This document shows positions 8,413 through 16,987 of a stretch of DNA of 64,000 nt, piece by piece. Position 1 is the stretch's first letter. Each line of letters begins with the position of its first letter. A program made the translations under genes and the position numbers. Source of the stretch: Deltaproteobacteria bacterium (GTDB lineage Bacteria; Desulfobacterota_D; UBA1144; Nemesobacterales; UBA2774). The notes beneath the pieces are model-generated. The model was not told the DNA's origin, did no database searches, and was given only the letters and a program-made list of their open reading frames with translations. The DNA lies in the NCBI GenBank assembly GCA_040223695.1, contig JAVKFU010000015.1:568692-632691 (forward strand). Reading direction: 5' to 3'.

Positions 8413-8728
8413 AAGCAATCAGGTTTTCAGACACCGCCCTACGGCATGGAATCAATTTAGGGCTTGGAAGAGATTAAATCTCCCGTACAGGAACTGCGCG
8501 GATGCTTCACCCTACATAATATCGCGTCAGACTATCACTACTATCCATAAAAATACTACTAACTATGTTATGTAATCACCGTACAGACTCCAAGAGAAAG
8601 GGTTCATGAATTCAGGCGGGCACCTAGATGTAACAATAAAATTCCGCGAACACTCCATAAATTCCTTGACTGATTAGCGCAAATGATTATCATAAAAGTA
8701 GAGGTAAATACACTCAGGAGGCGCGAAT
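8413..8728. other. Intergenic; hflX promoter at its right end
   Basis: No gene. The right end holds the hflX promoter (8666-8693) and the Shine-Dalgarno AGGAGG at 8716-8721. The rest has no recognisable structure. Confidence 0.5.
8666..8693 (+). promoter_or_regulatory. Sigma-70 type promoter of hflX with Fur-like palindrome
   Basis: TTGACT (8666-8671), a 16-base spacer and TATCAT (8688-8693). The -10 box overlaps the palindrome ATGATTATCAT (8683-8693), which equals the core half-site arrangement of Fur boxes. The same 11-mer recurs at 50498-50508. Confidence 0.5.
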
Positions 8729-10408
8729 ATAAGCAAAATATACGGAAAGACTTCCGGACTTACGAGAAGTGAACTCAGTAACCTTGAAAGACTTTACAGA
8801 AGAAAAATCCCCCCTAAAGAAATAATCACCCTAGAGCTTGCAAGAACATTATCACAGCTTACATACGAGCTGAAGAAGGGAATTTCCGTACTCATAGACA
8901 GAAAGGGGAAAGTTACGGTCGTTTTTCTGGGCGACTCGCACGAGCTTCCGTTCGACGAGCTTCTGGGAAGGTCGAGGGAGGCGAAGTTCAGGCTCAGGGG
9001 CTACAGATTGGTCCATACGCACCTCAAAAATTCGAGATTGAGCGAGCCCGACCTCGTCACGCTCGTAAACGAGAGGCTCGATTTGCTGGGCCTTCTTGAA
9101 GTAAGGGATCAGGGCGGGCCCGGCAAGTTCCATCTAGCTCATATCCTTCCGCCTAATCATGAAGAAAAGAAGTGGGAGGTGTCCGAGTACCACGACCTGG
9201 GAAGGGTGGACGTAAGGTGCGACGAGCTCATAAGGGACGTCGAGCAGGACCTCGAAAGATCATACTACGAGCAGGGCGGGGAAAAGGACCGCGAGGGGGT
9301 GCTGCTTGTAGGATTCTCCACCAAATTCCGCTCGGAGGCCGAGGAATCCCTCGAAGAGCTGAAATCCCTCGCAAAGTCCGCAAATAAGGCCGTGCTCGGC
9401 TCCACAATTCAGATAAGAAAAAAAATAGACCCCCGATACCTCATCGGAAAGGGCAAGCTCGGAGAAGTGATACTCACCGCCAGGCAGGTAGGGGCGGAAA
9501 AGATAATATTCGACGTCGAGCTTACTCCCGCGCAGGTGAAATCCATATCAGACGAAACGAACCTGGACGTGATGGACAGAACGCAGCTCATTCTCGAGAT
9601 ATTCGCCCGTCACGCTACAACCGCCGAGGGTAAACTGCAAGTAAAGCTCGCGCAGTTTAAGTACAACCTCCCGAGGCTCGTGGGGCGGGGCGTCGAGCTT
9701 TCTCAACTAGGAGGCGGAATCGGCACGAGAGGGCCTGGCGAGAAAAAGCTCGAAGAGGAAAGAAGAAGTATCAGAAAGCAGATAGATAACCTGGAAGGGG
9801 AAATATCACATCTGAGCAAAAGGCGAGAGCATACGAGAAAAAAGAGAAGGGAGACGGGAATACCCACGGTAACCTTTATAGGCTATACGAACGTGGGCAA
9901 ATCCACACTCTTTAACGCGCTTACGAACAGCGGCGTTATCGTTCGAAATAAATTGTTCTCCACACTGTCGCCTACAACCAGAAAGATAAGGCTGCCCGGA
10001 GGAAAAAATATACTGATTACGGATACGGTGGGGTTTATAAGCGACCTTCCCGGGGAACTGGTAAACGCTTTCAGGGCGACGCTCGAGGAGCTCGGAGGCT
10101 CTTCGCTTCTTCTCCACGTGGCGGATGCGAGCGACCCGATGGTCGGGGAAAGGATAGACTCTGTGAATAAAATACTCGAGCAGACGGGCTATGATTCCAT
10201 CCCTCAGATGGTAGTACTCAACAAGCAGGACAGAGCGCCCCGGACGGAAGCCGCGAGGCTCGGCAGGATATATAACGCACCTCTTATCTCCGCAAAGGAA
10301 AAAGAATCTCTGCCCGAGCTTATGGAATTGATAGAAAGGGAAATACAGAGAATTACATCACCGGGCGATGAGGGAACAGGAATTGCCCTGAAATTAAAAA
10401 CCGCGTAA
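8729..10408 (+). CDS. hflX: GTPase HflX (ribosome-splitting factor), apparent ATA start
   Basis: 559 residues if translation begins at 8729. Homology reaches far upstream of the first usable TTG at 9008: the frame reads SKIYGKTSGLTRSELSNLER, the typical beginning of the long HflX subfamily. The only stop upstream is TAA at 8705, no ATG, GTG or TTG lies between it and 9008, and AGGAGG (8716-8721) sits 7 bases before an ATA codon. The body has the HflX domain with the glycine-rich GGGIGTRGPGEKKLE, then the GTPase motifs G1 GYTNVGKST, G3 DTVGF and G4 NKQD. HflX binds the large ribosomal subunit and splits stalled ribosomes under stress. A bidirectional terminator follows. Confidence 0.85.
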   Translation: MSKIYGKTSGLTRSELSNLERLYRRKIPPKEIITLELARTLSQLTYELKKGISVLIDRKGKVTVVFLGDSHELPFDELLGRSREAKFRLRGYRLVHTHLKNSRLSEPDLVTLVNERLDLLGLLEVRDQGGPGKFHLAHILPPNHEEKKWEVSEYHDLGRVDVRCDELIRDVEQDLERSYYEQGGEKDREGVLLVGFSTKFRSEAEESLEELKSLAKSANKAVLGSTIQIRKKIDPRYLIGKGKLGEVILTARQVGAEKIIFDVELTPAQVKSISDETNLDVMDRTQLILEIFARHATTAEGKLQVKLAQFKYNLPRLVGRGVELSQLGGGIGTRGPGEKKLEEERRSIRKQIDNLEGEISHLSKRREHTRKKRRETGIPTVTFIGYTNVGKSTLFNALTNSGVIVRNKLFSTLSPTTRKIRLPGGKNILITDTVGFISDLPGELVNAFRATLEELGGSSLLLHVADASDPMVGERIDSVNKILEQTGYDSIPQMVVLNKQDRAPRTEAARLGRIYNAPLISAKEKESLPELMELIEREIQRITSPGDEGTGIALKLKTA

Positions 10409-10410
10409 AA

Positions 10411-10444
10411 AAAAAGCGGCGGGTCCTGGTAGCCGCCGCTTTTT
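10411..10444. terminator. Bidirectional rho-independent terminator
   Basis: AAAAAGCGGCGG (10411-10422) and CCGCCGCTTTTT (10433-10444) pair perfectly around a 10-base loop. The A- and T-runs on either side let it serve both hflX (plus) and the convergent MaoC gene (minus). Confidence 0.9.
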
Positions 10445-10477
10445 AAATCATTCATCAAAAAGGCTTAATTTTAATTG

Positions 10478-11395
10478 TCAGTCTACTTCTACTTCGGCGG
10501 AGCCGCCTTTTATAACTTTGACGTTATCGCTTTTTCTCGTCACATCGAATCCCAGCTTAACGTGACCGTTCTCTCTCCCCACTTCCCAACCGTCAACCAT
10601 GATTGTATCTCCCGGATATACTGGAGCAGTGAACCTGACACCCAGTGATTTCAATTTCCCGGGATCGCTGTCGAGATAACTCTCTATTATCGCCCGCATG
10701 GTCATGGACATAGTGCAGAGACCGTGAACGATAATCCCGCTCAGGCCCGCCTCCTTTGCCACATCCTCGTCAATATGAATCGGGTTCATGTCGTTTGAAG
10801 CCTTCGCGTACCTGTAGGTGATGTCCTCGGGTATCCTGATTATATCCCTAAAGGCGAGCGGCGGCGGCTCGGGAGTCTCCTTGGGCTTATTGCCGTTAGA
10901 CGGCGCTTTTTTGGGCTTCTGCCCGCTTCCGCTGCCCCTTATGAAGAGACCCCAGTCGGACTCGACAACCTTCTCACCGTTCCCGTTCGTAGTTAGTACG
11001 TTTATTTTAAGAAGCTCGCCCGATCCCTTGTCTTCGATATCGGTGATTTTGGGAGTAAATGTGAGCTTGTCACCCGGTCTTATGGGCCTGTAGAATTTCA
11101 TGTGCTGATCCCCGTGGACAAGCATGAGCACGTTCTTTTTGGCCTCATCAGGACCTCCGTGAAGCGCGGGGTCGCTCCAGAGCTTCTCCAGTATCGGAAG
11201 CTCGTAGGTTACGGCATAGCTCGGCGGGGCCATACCCGCCGGGTTTTCGTGATCAAAGGCGAAAGCGCCGTTGTAGTTGAAATAGCTCAGGTTGCGGGCG
11301 CCTATCGCCCACGCGTAATCAATAACCTCCTCCGTGCTTACCACATGCACGGTGGGTTCGAATTCCTTTCCTATATATTCTTTATTGAGTCCCAT
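10478..11395 (-). CDS. Double hot-dog MaoC-like (R)-enoyl-CoA hydratase
   Basis: 305 residues from ATG at 11395, chosen because GGAAGGAG lies 6 bases upstream. Two hot-dog domains are linked by a Lys/Pro-rich hinge (about 165-190, GSGQKPKKAP to KETPEPPP). The C-terminal domain carries the hydratase-2 motif with the catalytic Asp and His (SNDMNPIHIDEDVAKEAG, then GIIVHGLCTMS). The N-terminal one is of the degenerate FAS1/HTD2 type. Such proteins hydrate trans-2-enoyl-CoA in fatty acid, polyketide or CoA-ester metabolism; the exact substrate is not visible. Monocistronic, convergent with hflX. Confidence 0.85.
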   Translation of the reverse strand: MGLNKEYIGKEFEPTVHVVSTEEVIDYAWAIGARNLSYFNYNGAFAFDHENPAGMAPPSYAVTYELPILEKLWSDPALHGGPDEAKKNVLMLVHGDQHMKFYRPIRPGDKLTFTPKITDIEDKGSGELLKINVLTTNGNGEKVVESDWGLFIRGSGSGQKPKKAPSNGNKPKETPEPPPLAFRDIIRIPEDITYRYAKASNDMNPIHIDEDVAKEAGLSGIIVHGLCTMSMTMRAIIESYLDSDPGKLKSLGVRFTAPVYPGDTIMVDGWEVGRENGHVKLGFDVTRKSDNVKVIKGGSAEVEVD

Positions 11396-11857
11396 TTTCA
11401 TCTCCTTCCTGCAAATTTCAGTATTTTTACCAAGCATTTCTTCGCTATTTTATATTGCATTAGCTTACATTTTTAAGACTGCGAAGAAAAACGTTATTAT
11501 TCAAATTCTCAAAAGCAATTGTATTGCGTATACCAGATAATATGCCTGAAAAGATTGACTTAACAAAATGAAATAATCTAAGATTACTTTGGGAATTAAT
11601 CATAGACAGTATATAAATTAATCGGAAAAGAGGCTTTTTGTCAAGTGATTTATTCGCACATGCAAATAATTTAGGCGATAGAGCCTACGCCGTTGCGAAT
11701 GGCTTGTTAGGATACGCCGGAAAGAAATTTACAACTCTTTAATCAAACCGGGAGATCGGTATGGACAATAACCCTCACGGCAAATTATTTTTTAAGTAAA
11801 AACCTGTGATTCGGAAATCTTTGACGCATTTAAAGACAGATAATTCTACAAATTAGT
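11396..11857. other. Intergenic, nothing recognised
   Basis: 460 bases of AT-rich DNA between two minus-strand genes. Searched on both strands for gene remnants, hairpins with T-runs and tRNA features; none convincing. Confidence 0.5.
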
Positions 11858-12805
11858 CTATTCTCCTTCTCTTACGATGGAGATGAGTTTTCCGATAGCT
11901 CCGTCGCCGCACACACCTTCGAGACTTGAGATGGCGTCCGACAGCTCCTGAGCGGACTTCACCCGTATTCGGATTTCTATGTCGTTTCCCTCGAAGTAAG
12001 GTCCGGTCGTTATATTCACGTTTCCCGGTAAATTCATTGACTTCAGCGCCTCTGAGTACGTCTCCTCCACCCCTTTGAGTAAAGGGTAGCGAAGCTTCCC
12101 GAGTTCCGCTCTGAAATCGTCCCTGCCCCGGTCGCCAATCACGCCCTCTATCTCGTCTATTAGCTCTGAAACAGGCCTCTTGTCCCTTAAGGCGACCTCT
12201 TCAATTTCTTTTATAACCTGCCTGAATTCATTGTTATTTAATTTGTATTTGTCGAGAACGCGCGTGAGGATTAAAACCCTTTCATTCAGCGCCGTCTCGC
12301 TTAGAGTCTGGCACTGCTCTATGGTAATCCTTTCACGGTAATACGCCTCTTTTATTTCCTTTGCAAGCGAGGCCAGACCCAGATATCTGTCGTATTGCTT
12401 CCGCGAGGGAGGGATACCGAGAAAGGGAAGCGTATCGCTTATCATTTCCCTGTCCCCGAGCCCGAGCATGTCCCTGAACTTGATTACAAGGTCAGCAAGC
12501 TCCATATCGTCTAATCTTCCGCTATTGTCGTGGTATATGTATTTGAGGCACGCCTCGTCGGATAATTCACCGGGCTCGTAGATTTTAGACATGACTTCAT
12601 CGAAACCGAGCTCCGTGAGCGCGAATATTCTCTTCCAGCCCGTTACCACCTGGAGGCTTTCGCCGGTGTCTCTGAGGACCGGAAAATTGATCAGTCCTAT
12701 TTCCCGGATTGAATCCCTGACAGGTGAGAATGACCCCTTGTGCCCGGTGAGAAACGTAACGTCGCCGGTATCAATGTAGGATAGGGAAACAGGCTCTATC
12801 TTCAT
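11858..12805 (-). CDS. ParB N-terminal domain protein at end of Mla operon
   Basis: 315 residues. The N-terminal ~90 residues match the ParB/Spo0J nuclease-like domain (SIREIGLINFPVLRDT, then VVTGWKRIFALTELGFDEV; the usual pattern is GxRRxxA, here GWKRIFA). A helical middle part (about 125-175) could be the helix-turn-helix that follows in ParB proteins. The C-terminal ~100 residues are unassigned. The start directly abuts the mlaD stop (TAA then ATG), so it is the last gene of the mlaEFD operon. No parA is nearby, so a role in plasmid or chromosome partition is not supported; a CTP- or DNA-dependent regulatory role is possible but unproven. Confidence 0.7.
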   Translation of the reverse strand: MKIEPVSLSYIDTGDVTFLTGHKGSFSPVRDSIREIGLINFPVLRDTGESLQVVTGWKRIFALTELGFDEVMSKIYEPGELSDEACLKYIYHDNSGRLDDMELADLVIKFRDMLGLGDREMISDTLPFLGIPPSRKQYDRYLGLASLAKEIKEAYYRERITIEQCQTLSETALNERVLILTRVLDKYKLNNNEFRQVIKEIEEVALRDKRPVSELIDEIEGVIGDRGRDDFRAELGKLRYPLLKGVEETYSEALKSMNLPGNVNITTGPYFEGNDIEIRIRVKSAQELSDAISSLEGVCGDGAIGKLISIVREGE

Positions 12806-13798
12806 TTAAAACAGCGTGACGACGCCGAGCGCGGTTCCGAATACTCCGAGCGGCGCAAGGTCGTCGAGGGTGTCTATGCTCTTGTCAACTTTAAGAAGCG
12901 TATCCTGAGCGTCCCTGTAGAGCTTATCGTCGTTTACGAGCTGACCGAGAGTGCCCTTTCCCGAATTAATCTTCTCGAGTATCTGATTCAGGTTAGTCGC
13001 GGCTCCGGTGGCCTCGTTGTAAAGCGTATCGTCGTTAAGCAGCTTTCCTATCGTGCCCTTTGAAGTATTGAGCTTCTCCGCCATGTTTCCGAGATTCGCA
13101 ATAGCGGTTTTTGTTTCATCGTAGAGCGAATCGTCCACGAGCAGCTTCCCGAGGGTGCCCTTGCCCGCCTTGAGCGACGCGGTGATATCATTGACATTGC
13201 CAAGCGCGTCTCTGGCCTCGTCGTAAAGCTCGTCGTCCTTGAGCAGCTTACCGAAAGTCCCCTCCCCTTTCTCAAGCCCCTCCAGCACCGAATTCAGATT
13301 CGTAACGATATTATTCAACTGCTCCTTGTTGTCGCCGAGCACGTCGAAAGCACCGACAGCCGACTCTATCGAGCTCACCGCAGAGTCCACCTTTACGAGT
13401 ATCTCGTTTATGTCGGTCGGTTCCTCACTGGGAAGCACCGTGCCGTCAACAGCGGGAGGGCTATCGGGCGAGCCGAAGGAAAGGTTAATGTAGCTTGTGC
13501 CGAGGAGACTCGTGAGCTTGATGGTGGCCAGGGAATCGGTTTTTACGCCGCTATTCTTATCGACTTTCATCTCGACCTTGATTTCTCTGTCCGCGATTCT
13601 GATCCTGGATATCTTTCCTATCTCGTAGCCCTCTATCTTTACGGGATTTCCGACCCTCAATTCATCAATGGATTTGAAGTAGGTCTTGAGCTTATAGTCG
13701 CTTCTGAAAAACGGTATGTCGCCCACGAAATCAAATACCGCAAGCAATATCAAAAGGCCCACCAGGAAAAATATCCCGACTTTTACATGCTTATTCAT
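12806..13798 (-). CDS. mlaD: MlaD-family (MCE) lipid transport periplasmic protein
   Basis: 330 residues. One N-terminal membrane anchor (about 7-24, GIFFLVGLLILLAVFDFV) is followed by an MCE domain (VGNPVKIEGYEIGKI, VKTDSLATIKLTSLLGTSYI). The C-terminal part is a tandem array of four 34-residue units starting at about 178, 212, 246 and 280, each with the core GxGTxGKLLxDDxLYxxA. MlaD hexamers anchored in the inner membrane receive phospholipids between the envelope membranes and work with the MlaE permease and MlaF ATPase. The C-terminal array is much longer than in E. coli MlaD (~180 residues) and resembles the extended MCE proteins of other diderms. Gap to mlaF is 6 bp. Confidence 0.9.
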   Translation of the reverse strand: MNKHVKVGIFFLVGLLILLAVFDFVGDIPFFRSDYKLKTYFKSIDELRVGNPVKIEGYEIGKISRIRIADREIKVEMKVDKNSGVKTDSLATIKLTSLLGTSYINLSFGSPDSPPAVDGTVLPSEEPTDINEILVKVDSAVSSIESAVGAFDVLGDNKEQLNNIVTNLNSVLEGLEKGEGTFGKLLKDDELYDEARDALGNVNDITASLKAGKGTLGKLLVDDSLYDETKTAIANLGNMAEKLNTSKGTIGKLLNDDTLYNEATGAATNLNQILEKINSGKGTLGQLVNDDKLYRDAQDTLLKVDKSIDTLDDLAPLGVFGTALGVVTLF

Positions 13799-13804
13799 CT
13801 GCCG

Positions 13805-14641
13805 CTACCTCCTTTCATGCTCGAATTGAGGGGTTATAAATTCTTTGACTGCCACATCCTCGCTGGAACGTATTTCATCAGGAGTCCCGAACTCTATTAT
13901 CTTTCCGTCGTTTAGCACGGCTATCCGGTCCGCCACATAAAACGCGAGGTCTATATCGTGTGTTACTACTATTTGAGTGATCTTCACGGTGTGCTTCAGG
14001 TCAATTATGAGGTCACCTATTGTGCGGGTCATCATCGGGTCAAGCCCCGAAGTGGGCTCGTCGAAAAGAAGGAGGTCCGGATTCATCACCAGAGCCCTCG
14101 CCGTGGCTACCCTTCTTTTCATTCCGCCTGACAGCATCGACGGCATGATATCCTCTTTCTCGTCCAGACCCACAATTCCGAGCGCGCTGGATACTATCTC
14201 CCTTACCTTTGAGTCGTCCTTAAAGACCTTGTGCTCTCTCAGATAGAGGGCGACATTATCCTCGACGGTGAGGGAATTGAAAAGGGCCGAGGACTGAAAG
14301 ACCATCGCAATGTCGTGGTGATCCTTGAATTCCGGGTCGTTAATATCCTCGCCGCCTATCGTAATGCTTCCCGCATCGGGCTTCTCAAGCCCGATTATAT
14401 GGCGGAGCAGAACGCTCTTTCCAGTTCCGCTCTTTCCCAGAATGACTACCGTCTCACCCGCCTCTACTTCGAGGTTCACGCCCCTTAAAACCGGGTTATC
14501 CCCGAACGATTTGGTAAGGCCTTTTATCGACACCGAGACGGGTTCGGACTTCAGGTAACTAAGAAGCGCCCTTCCGTTGGAAGCTGTAATGCCTTCCGAA
14601 ATTTCTTTTCCCGTTTCTTTTATTTCCTGTTCCTGAGCCAT
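13805..14641 (-). CDS. mlaF: MlaF-family ABC transporter ATPase
   Basis: 278 residues. All ABC motifs are visible: Walker A GKSGTGKSVLLRH, the signature LSGGMKRR, Walker B LLLFDEPTSGLDP, and the switch His in VVTHDID. An extra N-terminal ~35 residues (acidic, QEIKETGKEISEG) precede the domain. It energises phospholipid movement by the MlaE permease and MlaD on the cytosolic face of the inner membrane. Flanked by mlaE (11 bp) and mlaD (6 bp) in one operon. Confidence 0.92.
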   Translation of the reverse strand: MAQEQEIKETGKEISEGITASNGRALLSYLKSEPVSVSIKGLTKSFGDNPVLRGVNLEVEAGETVVILGKSGTGKSVLLRHIIGLEKPDAGSITIGGEDINDPEFKDHHDIAMVFQSSALFNSLTVEDNVALYLREHKVFKDDSKVREIVSSALGIVGLDEKEDIMPSMLSGGMKRRVATARALVMNPDLLLFDEPTSGLDPMMTRTIGDLIIDLKHTVKITQIVVTHDIDLAFYVADRIAVLNDGKIIEFGTPDEIRSSEDVAVKEFITPQFEHERR

Positions 14642-14652
14642 ATCCGTTTAGT

Positions 14653-15420
14653 CTAATCTATATTAAGAAATAACAAAATCCTGGTTACATAATAGTCAAA
14701 AACCAGTACGAGCACGAAGGACAGAACCACGGCCTTCGTCACGGAAGTGCCTATCTCCCTCGGGCCGCCCCTTGTTTTCAAACCGACGTAGCAGCATACG
14801 ATAGAGATAATCACTCCGAATATCATCGCTTTTATGAGCCCGTTTATAAAGGCGGTGAAATCCACTAGGTCCGCGAGATTCCTGTAGTAAACGCTGAAAG
14901 AAAGACTCACCTCGGGGTTTATATATGACACTAAAGCGCCCCCGAACCATCCGATCACGTCCATGTATATGACAAGCGTGGGCAGAGCGAGCACGGTCGC
15001 GATGAACCTCGGCATTACAAGGAACCTGACCGGGTTGATGTCCATAGTCTTGAGCGCGTCTATCTCTTCGTAAACGCTCATGGACGCGAGCTCGGCTGCC
15101 ATCGCGGAGCCTACCCTTCCGGCTATCAGTATGGAAGCCATGACGGGCCCTAATTCCTTTACCAGCGAAAGTCCGACGAGGCCCCCTACGTTCTCCTCGA
15201 CCCCGAATTGCGCGAGCGTAGGACCGGCCTGAAGCGCTAGAACCCCGCCAGTGAAAAGCGCGATGAGGGCGCCTACGGGGAGTGTCTGATAGCCGATAAC
15301 CAGCAATTGAGAAACAACCTTATCCATGTTGCTGAAAGCGGACTTGCACCAGTAGAGAGTCTCGATCAGAAGACTCAGCAGTCCCCCGGTTATCTTGAAA
15401 AACGACATCACTCCGTTCAC
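14653..15420 (-). CDS. mlaE: MlaE-family ABC transporter permease
   Basis: 255 residues, about five membrane helices. The family signature region is present (GLVGLSLVKELGPVMASILIAGR VGSAMAAELASM-type pattern, then EEIDALKTMDINP and LVMPRFIA). Initiation is probably GTG at 15420, directly after the TGA of the upstream gene, or ATG four codons later. It forms the membrane channel of the Mla phospholipid transporter together with the following mlaF and mlaD genes. Confidence 0.92.
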   Translation of the reverse strand: MNGVMSFFKITGGLLSLLIETLYWCKSAFSNMDKVVSQLLVIGYQTLPVGALIALFTGGVLALQAGPTLAQFGVEENVGGLVGLSLVKELGPVMASILIAGRVGSAMAAELASMSVYEEIDALKTMDINPVRFLVMPRFIATVLALPTLVIYMDVIGWFGGALVSYINPEVSLSFSVYYRNLADLVDFTAFINGLIKAMIFGVIISIVCCYVGLKTRGGPREIGTSVTKAVVLSFVLVLVFDYYVTRILLFLNID

Positions 15421-16944
15421 TCAGGATCCTCCGTTTGCATCGCCATCCGTCTCCGAACTTTTATCTGAAGAAATATTAACAGGAATAAAGAGAATTCGCA
15501 GGGTTTTTTTCTCGGGCGTACCCTTGTATCCAAAGAGACCCCCCAGAAGGTAGAACTTCGATCTCTCCTCGGAATCCTCAAAAGATATAACCGGAATAAT
15601 CGGCCTCAGTTCGAATTTTTTCGCGCCGTCACTCGTGCGTTCGGCCCTTATAGTATTCCACAGGAACGATGACTTCTGATTACCCTCTTTGTCCATCCTC
15701 CATTCGAACAGCCTCCAGAAAGGGGACCAGTTCCTTTCCCTAGGAGGGTTATCGGGTAAAAAGGTTTCAAGAAGAGAGAGAAAACGGAAATAGCTCTCTC
15801 CGTCGGGCTTGGTTCTGTAAGAGAAAAGCGGCCACAGATGAACGGCTTTACCGCTCTTTCCCCCCTCCGCCGTGGGTGTGTCCGTAATGTCTTTGTATAT
15901 GAATAATCCGAGCGTCGTCCGCGTTCTTACATAATCCCCGAAGTCGAAACGCTTATAGCCGTATAGAGGCCACATCAGGTATCCGGTCTGATAATCTTCT
16001 TCGGTTTTGAGTGAATAGAAGGGCCAGATTCTCTTGGTGTTAATCGCGCCCCTGGAATACGTAGCTATGGGCCAGGGGATATCCCATCTCCTGAAATCCC
16101 TGTTAGTATCTTCGATCGTGGTTATAAAAGGCCAAAGGTATGTCCTCTGCTTTCGTCCGGGCATGTCCATTTCGTAATAAAAAGGGAGGAACGCGGTCGA
16201 GCTTACTTTCTCCCCGTAAAAATCCTTTTCACGGTGCATGTAGATCGGCCAGAACGCGAACCTGTCTTCGAAAACGTCCTCTTTTTCCCTGAAGCCGTAA
16301 ACGGGCCAGAATCTCCCCCCCCTGACTCCGTCTCCGGAATAGGCTCCGAAAAAAGGCCAGAGCACGTTATTGTTCGCCATGCCGTCTTTTTTTGTCTGTA
16401 AAAACAGTGGAAACAGATAGAAATTGATTTCGTCCTTTCCGAACTTCTGTTTCATACGTCCGAAAAAGGGGAAGACGGCGAAGAAGCTCCTTTCCTCATC
16501 CTCCGCGTGTCTTCCGAAGACAAAAGGAAACAGAGTGTACTCCTTTTCCCTGAAGCCGCTAGGCCTGAGGTCACTCTTGTAATAGAAGAGATAGACAAGC
16601 AACTGTAGCTTCGTATCCCCCTCAAACGAGCGCTGTGTCAGAAGCGGATATAGAACATCGACCCCGGTTCGGTCTTTCCGGTAATTACGGTAGTTGTAAA
16701 AAAGGGGGCGGAGACCGTATTCCTCGCCCTCAGGGGATTTTTTATATGTCACAAAAGGGCCGAGAGCGTCTATCGTTTTCTCGCCCGTCTCCTCGTTCCT
16801 GTCTATATATAAGAGAGGGCCCATGTTGAGCACCTCTTCCCCCGATGCATGAATTACGCTTAGAAAGCACAGTGATAAAGCGATTAAGACGGCGAGATTA
16901 CCTGTATTCACAAGAACCATTCCCTTAAATGTAACTAAAATCAC
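15421..16944 (-). CDS. Exported WP-repeat protein in the Mla operon
   Basis: 507 residues, GTG start at 16944 or ATG at 16920. A signal peptide is visible (LAVLIALSLCFLSVIHASG). The rest is built from a recurring short motif, aromatic/hydrophobic-Trp-Pro-hydrophobic-hydrophobic: LWPFFGAY, FWPVYGF, FWPIYMH, LWPFITT, PWPIATY, IWPFYSL, MWPLYGY, LWPLFSY, plus degenerate VFPFFG and YLFPLFL versions, roughly every 25-45 residues. The alternating Tyr/Phe/Trp strands fit an outer-membrane beta structure, but I do not recognise a named family. It lies between alr and mlaE, ending directly at the mlaE start, which suggests a part in envelope lipid transport. Confidence 0.7.
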   Translation of the reverse strand: MILVTFKGMVLVNTGNLAVLIALSLCFLSVIHASGEEVLNMGPLLYIDRNEETGEKTIDALGPFVTYKKSPEGEEYGLRPLFYNYRNYRKDRTGVDVLYPLLTQRSFEGDTKLQLLVYLFYYKSDLRPSGFREKEYTLFPFVFGRHAEDEERSFFAVFPFFGRMKQKFGKDEINFYLFPLFLQTKKDGMANNNVLWPFFGAYSGDGVRGGRFWPVYGFREKEDVFEDRFAFWPIYMHREKDFYGEKVSSTAFLPFYYEMDMPGRKQRTYLWPFITTIEDTNRDFRRWDIPWPIATYSRGAINTKRIWPFYSLKTEEDYQTGYLMWPLYGYKRFDFGDYVRTRTTLGLFIYKDITDTPTAEGGKSGKAVHLWPLFSYRTKPDGESYFRFLSLLETFLPDNPPRERNWSPFWRLFEWRMDKEGNQKSSFLWNTIRAERTSDGAKKFELRPIIPVISFEDSEERSKFYLLGGLFGYKGTPEKKTLRILFIPVNISSDKSSETDGDANGGS

Positions 16945-16987
16945 CCCAATATCTATGAAAAATTTACGAGAAGAGCAAATATAGAGC

